From Chloroflexota bacterium (GTDB lineage Bacteria > Chloroflexota > Anaerolineae > Aggregatilineales > Phototrophicaceae): a DNA stretch of 48,089 nt. The position numbers were made by a program, and so were the translations under genes. The notes under the pieces are model-generated. The model was not told the origin of the DNA. It made no database searches and saw only the letters and a program-made list of their open reading frames with translations. How positions within the stretch are numbered: position 1 is the stretch's first letter; each line of letters starts with the position of its first letter. Positions 17,891 through 25,419 of the stretch are shown here, one piece after another. The stretch is taken from the NCBI GenBank assembly GCA_009841405.1, contig VXLV01000078.1, positions 1 through 48,089 on the forward strand, in the 5' to 3' direction.

Positions 17891-18589
17891 ATGAACAACA
17901 CGGCAAAGTCCCAGTTGCCGCTGGAGGCGATCCGCGCCTATTGCCGTGAACGCCCGATTAAGCGGCTCTCGCTGTTTGGCTCGGCGCTGCGCGATGATTT
18001 CTCGCCCGAAAGCGATATCGATCTGTTGGTGGAATACGCGCCAGAAGCGGAAGTAGGCGGTTTGGATATCATCCGACAGCAGACTGAGTTCAGCGAGTTG
18101 ATTGGACGGTCGGTGGACCTGGGCACGCCACAGTCGCTCAATCCCTACATTCGCCAGGAGGTCATTGATAGCGCCGAGCCGATTTATGATGTCGACGGCA
18201 TCGATCCCTACAGGAACACGCCTATGCCGAAAAAGCCGGACAAAGACCGCCTGCGGTTGCTGCAAATGCGCGACGACGCTGAGCAAGCCCGCCGCTTCGC
18301 GACCGGACGCGCCCGTGCCGATGTGGAAAACGATGAAATATTACAGCTTGCGCTGGTGAAAACTATTGAAACCATTGGCGAAGCCGCGAGCCATGTTAGC
18401 GAAGAAACAAGGGCGCTGGCCCCGAATATCGATTGGGGCAAGATCGTCGGGATGCGCAATGAGCTTGTCCACGCCTATTGGAGGATCGACTATGACGTGC
18501 TGTGGGACGTGATCACAGACAGGCTGCCGCCGCTTGTACAGGAATTAAATCGTCTGATTGAAGCAAAATACGGAGCGCAGGATGGCTGA
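17891..18589 (+). CDS. Single-chain MntA-like nucleotidyltransferase fused to HepT-like (DUF86) HEPN RNase
   Basis: The 232-residue protein joins two units that are normally separate. Residues 1-110 form a minimal nucleotidyltransferase with G30-S31 and the D42-x-D44 metal pair (FGSALRDD then SDIDLL). Residues 112-232 form a complete HepT-like HEPN domain with IGEAASHVSEE and the RNase motif R189-x4-H194-x-Y196 (RNELVHAYW). In known pairs, HepT is an RNase toxin and MntA is the antitoxin that adds AMP to the HepT tyrosine. All key residues of both halves are intact, so self-modification is plausible. ATG 17891 was preferred over 17873 because GAGGG lies 11 bases upstream of it. A possible internal start is described separately. 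Confidence 0.88.
   Translation: MNNTAKSQLPLEAIRAYCRERPIKRLSLFGSALRDDFSPESDIDLLVEYAPEAEVGGLDIIRQQTEFSELIGRSVDLGTPQSLNPYIRQEVIDSAEPIYDVDGIDPYRNTPMPKKPDKDRLRLLQMRDDAEQARRFATGRARADVENDEILQLALVKTIETIGEAASHVSEETRALAPNIDWGKIVGMRNELVHAYWRIDYDVLWDVITDRLPPLVQELNRLIEAKYGAQDG
18212..18226 (+). promoter_or_regulatory. Candidate internal ribosome site and start for the HepT half
   Basis: AGGA at 18212-18215 is followed eight bases later by an in-frame ATG at 18224 that begins MPKKPDKDRLRLLQ, exactly where a free-standing HepT protein would start. If used, it would give a 121-residue toxin without the nucleotidyltransferase. The element is seen in sequence; its use is inference. Confidence 0.45.
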
Positions 18590-20024
18590 TCCAACCGAAG
18601 CGAACGCGAACGACAAACCTGTGATCAGCGAAGTAGAACCGATCGTCACAGCGCATGAGCTTGAGCTTGACGGCGAGGCGCTCTGCTACCGCGCGACTGT
18701 GGGCAAGATGCCGCTCAAAGACGAGAAAGACAAGATCGTCGCCCAGATCTTCTATACCGCGTATACGCTCGACTGCGACGGCGACCCCGCCGACCGGCCC
18801 TTGATATTTGTCTTTAACGGCGGGCCGGGCTCGGCGTCGATATGGCTGCACATGGGCGCGCTCGGTCCCAAACGCGTTGACATGGGCGAAGAAGGCTTCA
18901 TGCCGCCGCCGCCGTTTGCCCTTGTCGACAACGCCCACAGCTGGCTCGATTTGGGCGATCTGGTCTTCATCGACCCGGTCGGCACCGGTTATTCGCGCGC
19001 GACCGACCCGGCCGACAACGAAAAGTACTGGGGGCTGGAGGCCGATCTTGAAGCGGTGGGCGAGTTCATCCGCCTCTATCTCTCGCGCAATCAGCGTTGG
19101 ACCTCGCCGCTCTATCTGGCCGGCGAAAGTTATGGCACCACCCGCGCCGCCGGTCTGGCCGGCCACTTGATCGACCGCGGCATCGCCTTCAACGGCGTGG
19201 TTTTGATCTCGACCGTGCTGAACTTCCAGACGCTGCGCTTCACCAAAGCCAACGACTTGCCCTACGCGCTGTATTTGCCCAGCTTCTGCGCCACGGCTCA
19301 TTATCACGGCCGGCTGGCGGATGACTTGCAGGCGCGCGGCCTGCGCGAGTTGCTGCATGAGGTCGCCGACTGGGCGGAAGGGGCGTATACGATAGCGCTG
19401 GCCCAAGGCGATCGGCTGCCCGAAGACGAGCAAGGGGCAATTGCCGAGCGCTTGTCGCGGTACACCGGCTTGTCGCAGCGCTTCATCCTGGGCGCCGATT
19501 TGCGCGTCAATATCATGAGCTTCTGCAAAGAATTGCTGCGCGATGACAAACGCGCGGTCGGCCGCCTCGATTCCCGCTTCATCGGCATCATGGCGTCGGC
19601 GGAGGGCACGACCTTCGACTTCGACCCGTCGATGAACGCCATCGTCCCGCCTTATACCGCCGCCTACAATCAATACATTCGGGAGCAGCTCGGCTATGAA
19701 ACCGACCTGAATTACGAAATCCTCAGCTTCAAGGTCAACGAGAAATGGAAATACCAGGGCGGGGAGTTCCCCGATACCAGCGAGGGTTTGCGCGCCGCCT
19801 TCGCCAAGAATCCCTTCATGCGCGTGCTGGTGGCGCAGGGCTACTATGACCTGGCGACGCCCTTCCAGGCTGCTTACTACTCACTGGCGCACATGGGCTT
19901 GGATCCGGCGCTGCGCGACAACGTCACCATCGCCGAATATGACGCCGGCCACATGATGTACCTGCATGAGCCGTCGCTGGCAAAGCTCAAAGCCGATGCG
20001 GCCGCCTTCATCGGAGGCGGTTAG
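18582..20024 (+). CDS. Peptidase S10 family serine carboxypeptidase-like protein
   Basis: The chosen start gives 480 residues. Family S10 motifs are clear: FNGGPGSASIWLHMGALGP, which forms the oxyanion region, GESYGTTRAAG with the nucleophilic Ser, YYDLATPFQ with the acid Asp, and YDAGHMMY with the base His. These enzymes remove C-terminal residues. No signal peptide is visible. ATG 18582 overlaps the end of the toxin-antitoxin fusion by eight bases and follows GGAGCGCAGG, whereas the longer frame to 18558 has no support. The overlap implies translational coupling with the fusion gene, an unusual pairing. Confidence 0.92.
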   Translation: MADPTEANANDKPVISEVEPIVTAHELELDGEALCYRATVGKMPLKDEKDKIVAQIFYTAYTLDCDGDPADRPLIFVFNGGPGSASIWLHMGALGPKRVDMGEEGFMPPPPFALVDNAHSWLDLGDLVFIDPVGTGYSRATDPADNEKYWGLEADLEAVGEFIRLYLSRNQRWTSPLYLAGESYGTTRAAGLAGHLIDRGIAFNGVVLISTVLNFQTLRFTKANDLPYALYLPSFCATAHYHGRLADDLQARGLRELLHEVADWAEGAYTIALAQGDRLPEDEQGAIAERLSRYTGLSQRFILGADLRVNIMSFCKELLRDDKRAVGRLDSRFIGIMASAEGTTFDFDPSMNAIVPPYTAAYNQYIREQLGYETDLNYEILSFKVNEKWKYQGGEFPDTSEGLRAAFAKNPFMRVLVAQGYYDLATPFQAAYYSLAHMGLDPALRDNVTIAEYDAGHMMYLHEPSLAKLKADAAAFIGGG

Positions 20025-20035
20025 TGTAGGCTGGC

Positions 20036-20917
20036 TCAGCCGCGCATGATGTCCATCCACATCACCAGGCCCTGCCAGCGTCCGAAGCGCGCGTAGTGCG
20101 CCTGGATATCGGCCGCGCTGCCCTTGACGCCGCCGTTGTGGCGCGCGGCGAACATGGCGTGGCATGCGGTATCGATGGCGATCCGGTTGAAGTGGCCGAG
20201 CATGCGCGCGACCGTGCCCGCGGCGTAGTCGCCAAAGCCTTTCAAGGATTTCACGGCTTCGAATAGCGCATCGCTGTCGAGCGTCGGCCAGCGCGCCAGG
20301 TCGATATCGCCGTCAGTGATCCGCCGGGCTAGTTCATGCAGCCAGGCGGTGCGGTAACCGGCGCGGACGGCTGCCGCCAGCTCGTCGCGCGGCAAGGCGG
20401 CGACCCGCTGCGGCGTGGGAAATGCGCGCCAGTCGGGATCGGCTGGGCAGGGCGCGCCCAGTTGACAGAGCTGGCTCGTCATGTTGATCGTCTGCGACCA
20501 GCTGCAATTGGTGGTCAGCAGCACCTTGGCCAGGTCTTCCCACAAGCTTGGACAAACCAGGATGCGTCCGCGCCGCTCCGTCTCGAGCCAAGCGTAGCCC
20601 TCATGCGCGCGCATGGCCCGATAGAAGGGGCGCAGGTCCCAGTCGATGTTCAACATCTGCTTGACCGCAGTCGTGACCTCAGCTTGAAGCGCCGGGTTGA
20701 GCCGGGCGCATTGGGGCAGGGCCACCCGCACGCCGCCGCGAGCTTCGCTCATTTGCAGGCGCAGGAGCTCGCCACTGGACGACTTCAGCAGATAGCTGAG
20801 CGTGCCGCTGTCGTCGTCCCAGCGGAAGGGCGGCAGCATCAGCCAGCCGTGGCTGAGAATGGTGGCGCGAAAGTCGAATTGGTCTGATGCCGCGACGATG
20901 AAGCCGGCGGCGCTCAC
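20036..20917 (-). CDS. HhH-GPD (AlkA/OGG-like) DNA glycosylase
   Basis: The 293-residue protein starts at GTG 20917, whose bases overlap the DinB stop as GTGA; the longer frame upstream reads through DinB in another frame and is not used. The C-terminal third holds a helix-hairpin-helix (LKGFGDYAAGTVARML) followed by the catalytic Asp in IAIDTAC, the HhH-GPD signature. No Lys stands at the OGG1/Nth catalytic position, which suggests a monofunctional glycosylase acting on damaged bases. The N-terminal part is beta-rich as in AlkA/OGG. It is coupled to a DinB-family gene and may form a damage-response pair. Confidence 0.87.
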   Translation of the reverse strand: MSAAGFIVAASDQFDFRATILSHGWLMLPPFRWDDDSGTLSYLLKSSSGELLRLQMSEARGGVRVALPQCARLNPALQAEVTTAVKQMLNIDWDLRPFYRAMRAHEGYAWLETERRGRILVCPSLWEDLAKVLLTTNCSWSQTINMTSQLCQLGAPCPADPDWRAFPTPQRVAALPRDELAAAVRAGYRTAWLHELARRITDGDIDLARWPTLDSDALFEAVKSLKGFGDYAAGTVARMLGHFNRIAIDTACHAMFAARHNGGVKGSAADIQAHYARFGRWQGLVMWMDIMRG

Positions 20918-21390
20918 GCGGGCATTTTGTCCAGCACGTCTTGTATTTGCTGCAAGTGATTGATGCCATGCTGGGCGTAGGCGCGCGCCAGTTCTTCCAG
21001 GCTGTAATCGGGCCGGTCCGGGCTTGAGCCCTTGCCGATCTTGCCCCATTCTTCGTCGCTCAGGTTTTCCAACAAGACCGCCCAACGCGCGTGCAAGCCT
21101 TCGAGAATCTTCAGCGAATGCTCGATATCAGCGTCTTTGGCATCGGGCATTTCGGCGATGGCGTTGACGTCATAGGCGGTGAACTGGAAGCTGGGGCTGG
21201 TGAGAATCAGCTTGAAGCGGCGGATGCAGACCATGTGCGTATCGGCCAGGTGGTGGATATTCTGCGCGATGGTCCATTCGGGCGCGTTGTAAGCAGTGGT
21301 CAATTGTTCGGCCGAGAGGCCCCTCACTTTTTCGCGCAGCTGGGCGGGCAGTTTGCGGTAAGCTTCAATATAGTCAGCGCGGCTTTCCAT
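20914..21390 (-). CDS. DinB family putative metal-dependent hydrolase/transferase
   Basis: This 158-residue four-helix-bundle protein of the DinB/YfiT type has three expected metal-binding histidines: one in IHHLADTH and two in the C-terminal YAQHGINHLQQI. The family includes thiol transferases and hydrolases of uncertain substrate and is not DNA polymerase IV. A strong AAGGAGG site lies just upstream of the ATG, and a TACAAT -10-like element lies about 30 bases further up. It is the first gene of a two-gene unit with the DNA glycosylase. Confidence 0.9.
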   Translation of the reverse strand: MESRADYIEAYRKLPAQLREKVRGLSAEQLTTAYNAPEWTIAQNIHHLADTHMVCIRRFKLILTSPSFQFTAYDVNAIAEMPDAKDADIEHSLKILEGLHARWAVLLENLSDEEWGKIGKGSSPDRPDYSLEELARAYAQHGINHLQQIQDVLDKMPA

Positions 21391-21527
21391 GCGGCGTTCC
21401 TCCTTGGTCGTCTGAATGCGCGCTATTGTAGCGAAGCCGAATCGGCTTGCCCAAGGGCAAACCTACAGGAACTGGTTAACACAGTTGAAATTGTCCGCTT
21501 GGCGAACGCTGCATGGTTTTTTCACCA

Positions 21528-21593
21528 CAGAGAACACAGAGAACACAGAGAGCACAGAGAATTTGATGTAGGGGCGAGCCTTGGCTCGCCCGC
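21528..21593. repeat. CACAGAG-type run next to a GTAGGGGCGA hairpin repeat
   Basis: ACCACAGAG/AACACAGAG units (21528-21562) are followed after a few bases by a 26-base copy of the GTAGGGGCGA...TCGCCCGC palindrome (21568-21593). Both families recur elsewhere in the window. They lie in the gap between the divergent DinB and PfkB genes. Confidence 0.85.
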
Positions 21594-21687
21594 ACACGCC
21601 AACGGTGAAGCGATCGTCCTCCATTGCGCTCTCGCGGCTCATGCGTTACAAAGGTGGCGAGGGATTCAGCTTGGCGAGGGCGAAGGG

Positions 21688-22599
21688 ATGACAAGCGCGC
21701 CCGACATTGTCGGCATCGGCGTTTGCACGGTGGATCATCTGGTCACTGTGCCGCGAATGCCGCTGCGCAACGAGAATATGCGCGCGCTGAATTATGCGCG
21801 GCAGCCGGGCGGGCTGGCCTCATGCAGCCTGGTGGCCGCCGCTCGCCTCGGCGCCAGGACCAGGATCATCGCGCGTATCGGCGATGACGCCCTCGGCGAA
21901 TACATCCGCCAGGACTTGCGCAGCGAGGGCGTCGATGTCTCGCTGCTGCTGGAAGAGGCTGGCAGCGAGTCGCATGTTTCCGTGATCCTGGTGGATGAGC
22001 GAACGGGCGACCGCAGCATTATCACGCGCCCGCCGACCGGTTCGGCCATCCGCCCGACGGAGATCACGCGCGCGGACCTGGAGGGCGCGCAAGTCTTGTT
22101 CGTGGATAATATTACGACGGCAACGCTGCAGTTGGCGGCTTGGGCGAGGGAGGCGGGCATGAAGGTGGTGCTTGATCCGGCCCAGCCTTACGCCGATATC
22201 AAACCCTTGCTTGCGCTGGTCGATGTGCCGATTGTGCCGGAGCACTGGGCGCGCGCCTGGCTGCCCGGCCAGCCGCCCGAGGCGGCCGCACGGCGGTTAT
22301 TTGACGCGGGCGCGGAGATCGCGGTCGTGACCCTGGGCGAGCGCGGCGCGGCGGTCTGCTGGGACGGGGGGCTGCGCCGTTTCCCGGCGTATGCCGTGGA
22401 TGTGGTCGATACGACCGGGGCCGGCGACGCCTACCACGGCGCCTTTATGTATGCGCTGCTGCAAGGCTGGGATGTGCCGCGCATGGCGGATTTCGCTTCC
22501 GCCGTCGGCTCGCTGAACTGCCGCGCCATGGGCGGGCGCAGCGCTTTGCCCACGCGCGCCGAGGTCGATCAGTTCATGCTGCGCGCCAATCAAAGCTAA
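21688..22599 (+). CDS. PfkB family carbohydrate kinase (ribokinase-like)
   Basis: The 303-residue protein has both PfkB regions: ARQPGGLASCSLVAAARLG with the Gly-Gly substrate loop near the N-terminus, and DTTGAGDAYHGAFMYAL with the anion hole and catalytic Asp near the C-terminus. Members phosphorylate sugars or nucleosides with ATP. The substrate is not determinable. The open frame extends 600 bases upstream, but the start at 21688 fits the family N-terminus (PDIVGIGVCTVDHLV), and the region before it contains repeats. Confidence 0.92.
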   Translation: MTSAPDIVGIGVCTVDHLVTVPRMPLRNENMRALNYARQPGGLASCSLVAAARLGARTRIIARIGDDALGEYIRQDLRSEGVDVSLLLEEAGSESHVSVILVDERTGDRSIITRPPTGSAIRPTEITRADLEGAQVLFVDNITTATLQLAAWAREAGMKVVLDPAQPYADIKPLLALVDVPIVPEHWARAWLPGQPPEAAARRLFDAGAEIAVVTLGERGAAVCWDGGLRRFPAYAVDVVDTTGAGDAYHGAFMYALLQGWDVPRMADFASAVGSLNCRAMGGRSALPTRAEVDQFMLRANQS

Positions 22600-22689
22600 A
22601 TGACTGCTATTAACCAGCGGATAGGCGACTGTCGTATGAGAGAACTGTTATATTGTGGTATAGAGCGCTAGATTATTGTAATTCAACCT

Positions 22690-22715
22690 TTGCAAGCGAG
22701 AAAAAGTGCTATACT
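22690..22715 (+). promoter_or_regulatory. Extended -10 promoter candidate for the HU gene
   Basis: TGC directly before TATACT (22707-22715) gives an extended -10. A TTGCAA element at 22690-22695 is spaced only 14 bases away, so the -35 contribution is doubtful. The HU start codon follows 36 bases later with AAAGGAG before it. Confidence 0.55.
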
Positions 22716-22751
22716 ACTAGCCGTGAATTTAGGCATAAAGGAGCAGTAGTC

Positions 22752-23024
22752 ATGAACAAAGCAGAACTGATTGGCGCGATTGCGGACGGGTCAGGGCTTA
22801 GCAAGGCCGACGCCGGCAAAGCGCTGGACGCCTTTGTTTCTTCTGTTTCGGGCGCCCTGGCCAATGGCGAACGGATTTCTCTGGTTGGCTTCGGCTCTTG
22901 GTCGGTCGATCAGCGCAACGCGCGAACCGGCCGCAATCCGCGCACTGGCGAAGAGATCCAGATCGCGGCGAAGAATGTTGTCAAGTTCAAGCCGGGCGCG
23001 GGTCTAACCAACGCGGTCAACTGA
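22752..23024 (+). CDS. HU family DNA-binding protein
   Basis: This 90-residue protein is a full-length HU/IHF monomer. The helical N-terminus is MNKAELIGAIADGSGLSK, the strand region is ISLVGFGSWSV, and the DNA-contacting arm contains RNARTGRNPRTGEEI. FKPGAGLTNAV forms the end. HU dimers bend and compact DNA with little sequence specificity. AAAGGAG lies just before the ATG. The gene appears to be a single transcription unit with its own extended -10 promoter and an intrinsic terminator. Confidence 0.96.
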   Translation: MNKAELIGAIADGSGLSKADAGKALDAFVSSVSGALANGERISLVGFGSWSVDQRNARTGRNPRTGEEIQIAAKNVVKFKPGAGLTNAVN

Positions 23025-23080
23025 CATGACGCGAGGGGATTGCAACCGCACAATCTCGTTCGCGAATTTGCAGCTTCTCA

Positions 23081-23116
23081 CAGCCCGTCTGATTGCAGCC
23101 GACGGGCTGTTTTCTT
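23081..23116 (+). terminator. Rho-independent terminator after the HU gene
   Basis: CAGCCCGTC (23081-23089), an 11-base loop and GACGGGCTG (23101-23109) form a perfect nine-base-pair stem, followed by TTTTCTT. It lies 57 bases after the HU stop codon. Confidence 0.9.
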
Positions 23117-23172
23117 AAGTGGTAGTGTTAGCAAGGCGCGAGACGGTGTCGCCCTTACGCGGGTAAGCAGAC

Positions 23173-23199
23173 GCGGGCGAGCCAATGGCTCGCCCCTAC
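23173..23199 (-). repeat. GTAGGGGCGA hairpin repeat copy
   Basis: A 27-base copy in reverse orientation (GCGGGCGA ... TCGCCCCTAC) with the palindromic centre GCCAATGGC. It sits between the HU terminator and the convergent isomerase gene. Confidence 0.85.
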
Positions 23200-23217
23200 G
23201 GAATTAATAGATTTCAG

Positions 23218-24009
23218 CTAGGTGATTTGGCAATGGCGGAGGCAATCCAGGCAGTTCGATAGATCCGCGGCGCCGTCGCATTCGCCGGCGAGTACGAGCC
23301 AGCCGGTAAAATCGGCCGAGCGCAGCGCGCCAGCCAGGCTCGCGAATTGCAGCGAACCGCGGCCGGGCAAGCGCCCATTGTCATCGACCAGATAGACCGC
23401 GCTCAGCGCCTTGCAGTGCGCCGCAAGCGCGGCCGCCATGTCATCCTCTTCCAGCGCCAGACAGCGGGTGTTGGCCGCGAGCGTGATATTGGGATGGTCG
23501 TCCACCTGACGGCGGAAGAAGGCGGCATCGTCCAGGCAAGTTACAAAGCGGTTCTCGCCGCGGTTGAGCGGCAGCATCGCCAACTTGGTCTCCATTGCAT
23601 CGGCCAGATCGCTGATGCCGCGCAGCAGCCAGATGAACAATTCCTTCTGCAGCTCCAGCGGCGAGGCGAAGGGCGTTAAATCCGGCAGGTCGCTTTCGCC
23701 GATTTGCGGCACAAAGCTAACGTATTCGGCTTCCAGGTCGAGCGCGCAGGTCAAGGCGCGACGAAGGCTATCCGCGGCGTCGGCGCGCGTGGCCCGGTCC
23801 GCCGCCAGCCAGCCGCTCGCCGCGCCCATGTTGACGCCGCTGGCCGCCAAGCCGTGCGCGTTCAGCGAGTCATAGATTTCATCCAGGCGCTCGTCCAGGC
23901 CCGCCGCCGCGAACTCAACGCCGCTGAAGCCCAGCTCAGCCGCCGCAGCCAGTCTTTCATGCGCGCCGGCGCCGGGCAGCAGCGATTCTTGAATCGCGAG
24001 CTTGGTCAT
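23218..24009 (-). CDS. Sugar phosphate isomerase/epimerase-like TIM-barrel protein
   Basis: The 263-residue protein resembles the xylose-isomerase-like (AP endonuclease 2) superfamily. The N-terminal strand-helix reads LAIQESLLPG then LAAAAELGFSGVEFAAAGL. Later strands end in acidic or His residues that could bind metal (AEYVSFVPQIGES, LAMLPLNRGENRF, NITLAANTRCLALE, AVYLVDDNGRLPGRGSLQF). The C-terminal GWLVLAGECDG places a Glu at the usual ligand position. Several ligands differ from canonical isomerases, so the reaction is uncertain. It begins three bases after the MoxR ATPase stop and is probably co-transcribed with it. Confidence 0.78.
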   Translation of the reverse strand: MTKLAIQESLLPGAGAHERLAAAAELGFSGVEFAAAGLDERLDEIYDSLNAHGLAASGVNMGAASGWLAADRATRADAADSLRRALTCALDLEAEYVSFVPQIGESDLPDLTPFASPLELQKELFIWLLRGISDLADAMETKLAMLPLNRGENRFVTCLDDAAFFRRQVDDHPNITLAANTRCLALEEDDMAAALAAHCKALSAVYLVDDNGRLPGRGSLQFASLAGALRSADFTGWLVLAGECDGAADLSNCLDCLRHCQIT

Positions 24010-24012
24010 GGC

Positions 24013-25014
24013 TTAACTTGCCAACTTGGGCACGGACTTCAGCACATCCGCGACCAGGTCGTCCGTGCTGAGGCCCTCCGCCTGGCCCTCGAAGTTGAGC
24101 AAGATGCGGTGGCGCAGGGCCGCCGGCGCGACCGCCGCCACATCATCAAAGGAGACATTGCTGCGGCCTTCGAGCAAGGCGTTGATCTTGGCGCCGATGA
24201 TCAACGCTTGCGCCCCGCGCGGGCTGGCGCCATAGCGGGCGTACTGCCGCAGCATGGGCGCGGCTCGTTCGCTGGTCGGGTGAGTGGCGACCACGATATG
24301 CGCCACATATTCGCTGACGTGGCTGGGTATCGGCGTGCTCAGCGCCAGCGCGCCCATGCCGATCACCTGCGCGCCATCGGCCACTTTGCCCGCGCGCGGC
24401 TGCTCCAGGCCGGTGGTGCGCTCGAGGATCCGCACTAGGTCGGCCACATCGGGAAAGGCGATATTGACTTTGAAGAGGAAGCGGTCCAGCTGCGCCTCGG
24501 GCAGGGGATAGGTGCCTTCCATTTCCAGGGGGTTCTGCGTCGCCAGCACAAAAAAGGGCGCTTCCAGTTGGTATCCCTGCCCGGCGACAGTGACCGTCTT
24601 TTCCTGCATCGCCTCCAGCATGGCCGATTGCGTCTTGGGCGTGGCGCGGTTGATCTCGTCCGCGAGGATCAAATTCGCGAAGATGGGCCCGGCCTGGAAG
24701 CGGAATTGCCGCCGGCCGTCATCGCTCTCTTCGAGGATGTCGGTGCCGACGATATCGGCCGGCATCAGGTCGGGCGTGAACTGGATCCGCGAGAATTGCA
24801 GGTCAAGCACATCGCCCAGGGTGCGGATCAGCATGGTTTTGCCCAGGCCGGGCACGCCTTCCAGCAGGGCGTGACCGCCCGCCAGCACGCAGATGATGAC
24901 GCTGCGCACGACCTCGTCCTGGCCGACGATGACCTTGCCGACTTCGGCCTCAATCTTGCGGGCGATCTCGCCGAATTGCTCCAAGCCGATTTCTGCAGGT
25001 ACCGCTTCGCTCAT
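24013..25014 (-). CDS. MoxR family AAA+ ATPase
   Basis: This 333-residue protein has the MoxR hallmarks: VIVGQDEVVR near the N-terminus, Walker A in GVPGLGKTML, the MoxR-specific RIQFTPDLMPADIVGTDI, Walker B in LILADEINRATPKTQ, sensor 1 in FVLATQNPLEMEGTYPLPEAQLDRF, here given only in part as ATQNP, and the lid helix in GASPRGAQALI. Such ATPases act as chaperones for metal or complex assembly and usually partner with DUF58/VWA proteins. Here the downstream partner is a TIM-barrel protein instead. A TATAAT element on the minus strand at 25054-25059 could be its -10. Confidence 0.95.
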   Translation of the reverse strand: MSEAVPAEIGLEQFGEIARKIEAEVGKVIVGQDEVVRSVIICVLAGGHALLEGVPGLGKTMLIRTLGDVLDLQFSRIQFTPDLMPADIVGTDILEESDDGRRQFRFQAGPIFANLILADEINRATPKTQSAMLEAMQEKTVTVAGQGYQLEAPFFVLATQNPLEMEGTYPLPEAQLDRFLFKVNIAFPDVADLVRILERTTGLEQPRAGKVADGAQVIGMGALALSTPIPSHVSEYVAHIVVATHPTSERAAPMLRQYARYGASPRGAQALIIGAKINALLEGRSNVSFDDVAAVAPAALRHRILLNFEGQAEGLSTDDLVADVLKSVPKLAS

Positions 25015-25229
25015 GGTGGGAAACTTTCATGTCAGTTGCCAGCAGTGGCAGCCATTATAGCGGCAAAAGATTCAATACCGTGAGACAGGAATTGCCCGGC
25101 GGGCTGGCGTTCTGGTTCCCGTTCCGCCGGACTTGATGATTCCGTTGCGGGATTGCTGCATCGGGCGTCTTTACGCGCTGAGAATTCGCGAGCGCCCGGC
25201 CGCTTCCAAAGACGGATTATGCAATCTCT

Positions 25230-25259
25230 TTGGCAATTATGTGTAATAGTAGATATACT
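25230..25259 (+). promoter_or_regulatory. Candidate promoter for the SH3 protein gene
   Basis: TTGGCA (25230-25235), an 18-base spacer and TATACT (25254-25259) match the sigma-70 consensus well. The predicted transcript start is about 25266-25267, coinciding with an ATG that opens a ten-codon frame ending at 25299. Confidence 0.5.
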
Positions 25260-25419
25260 TTGGCGAATGTCTCTGAATATTGAGTTCTTGACCGAATAGA
25301 TTCCTTTGAAAAATTACTTCTCGCCACACAATCGCTTTACGACGACTTCGTGGTCACTGTCCGCGCGGCAGCGTTCATTAGCCCTTTACCGTCAATTGCC
25401 GGGGCGACGCGCTGTCATA

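Noticed and set aside
21091..21687. Upstream extension of the PfkB frame
   Set aside because: It runs antisense through DinB and then through the CACAGAG and GTAGGGG repeats; the kinase family start is at 21688.
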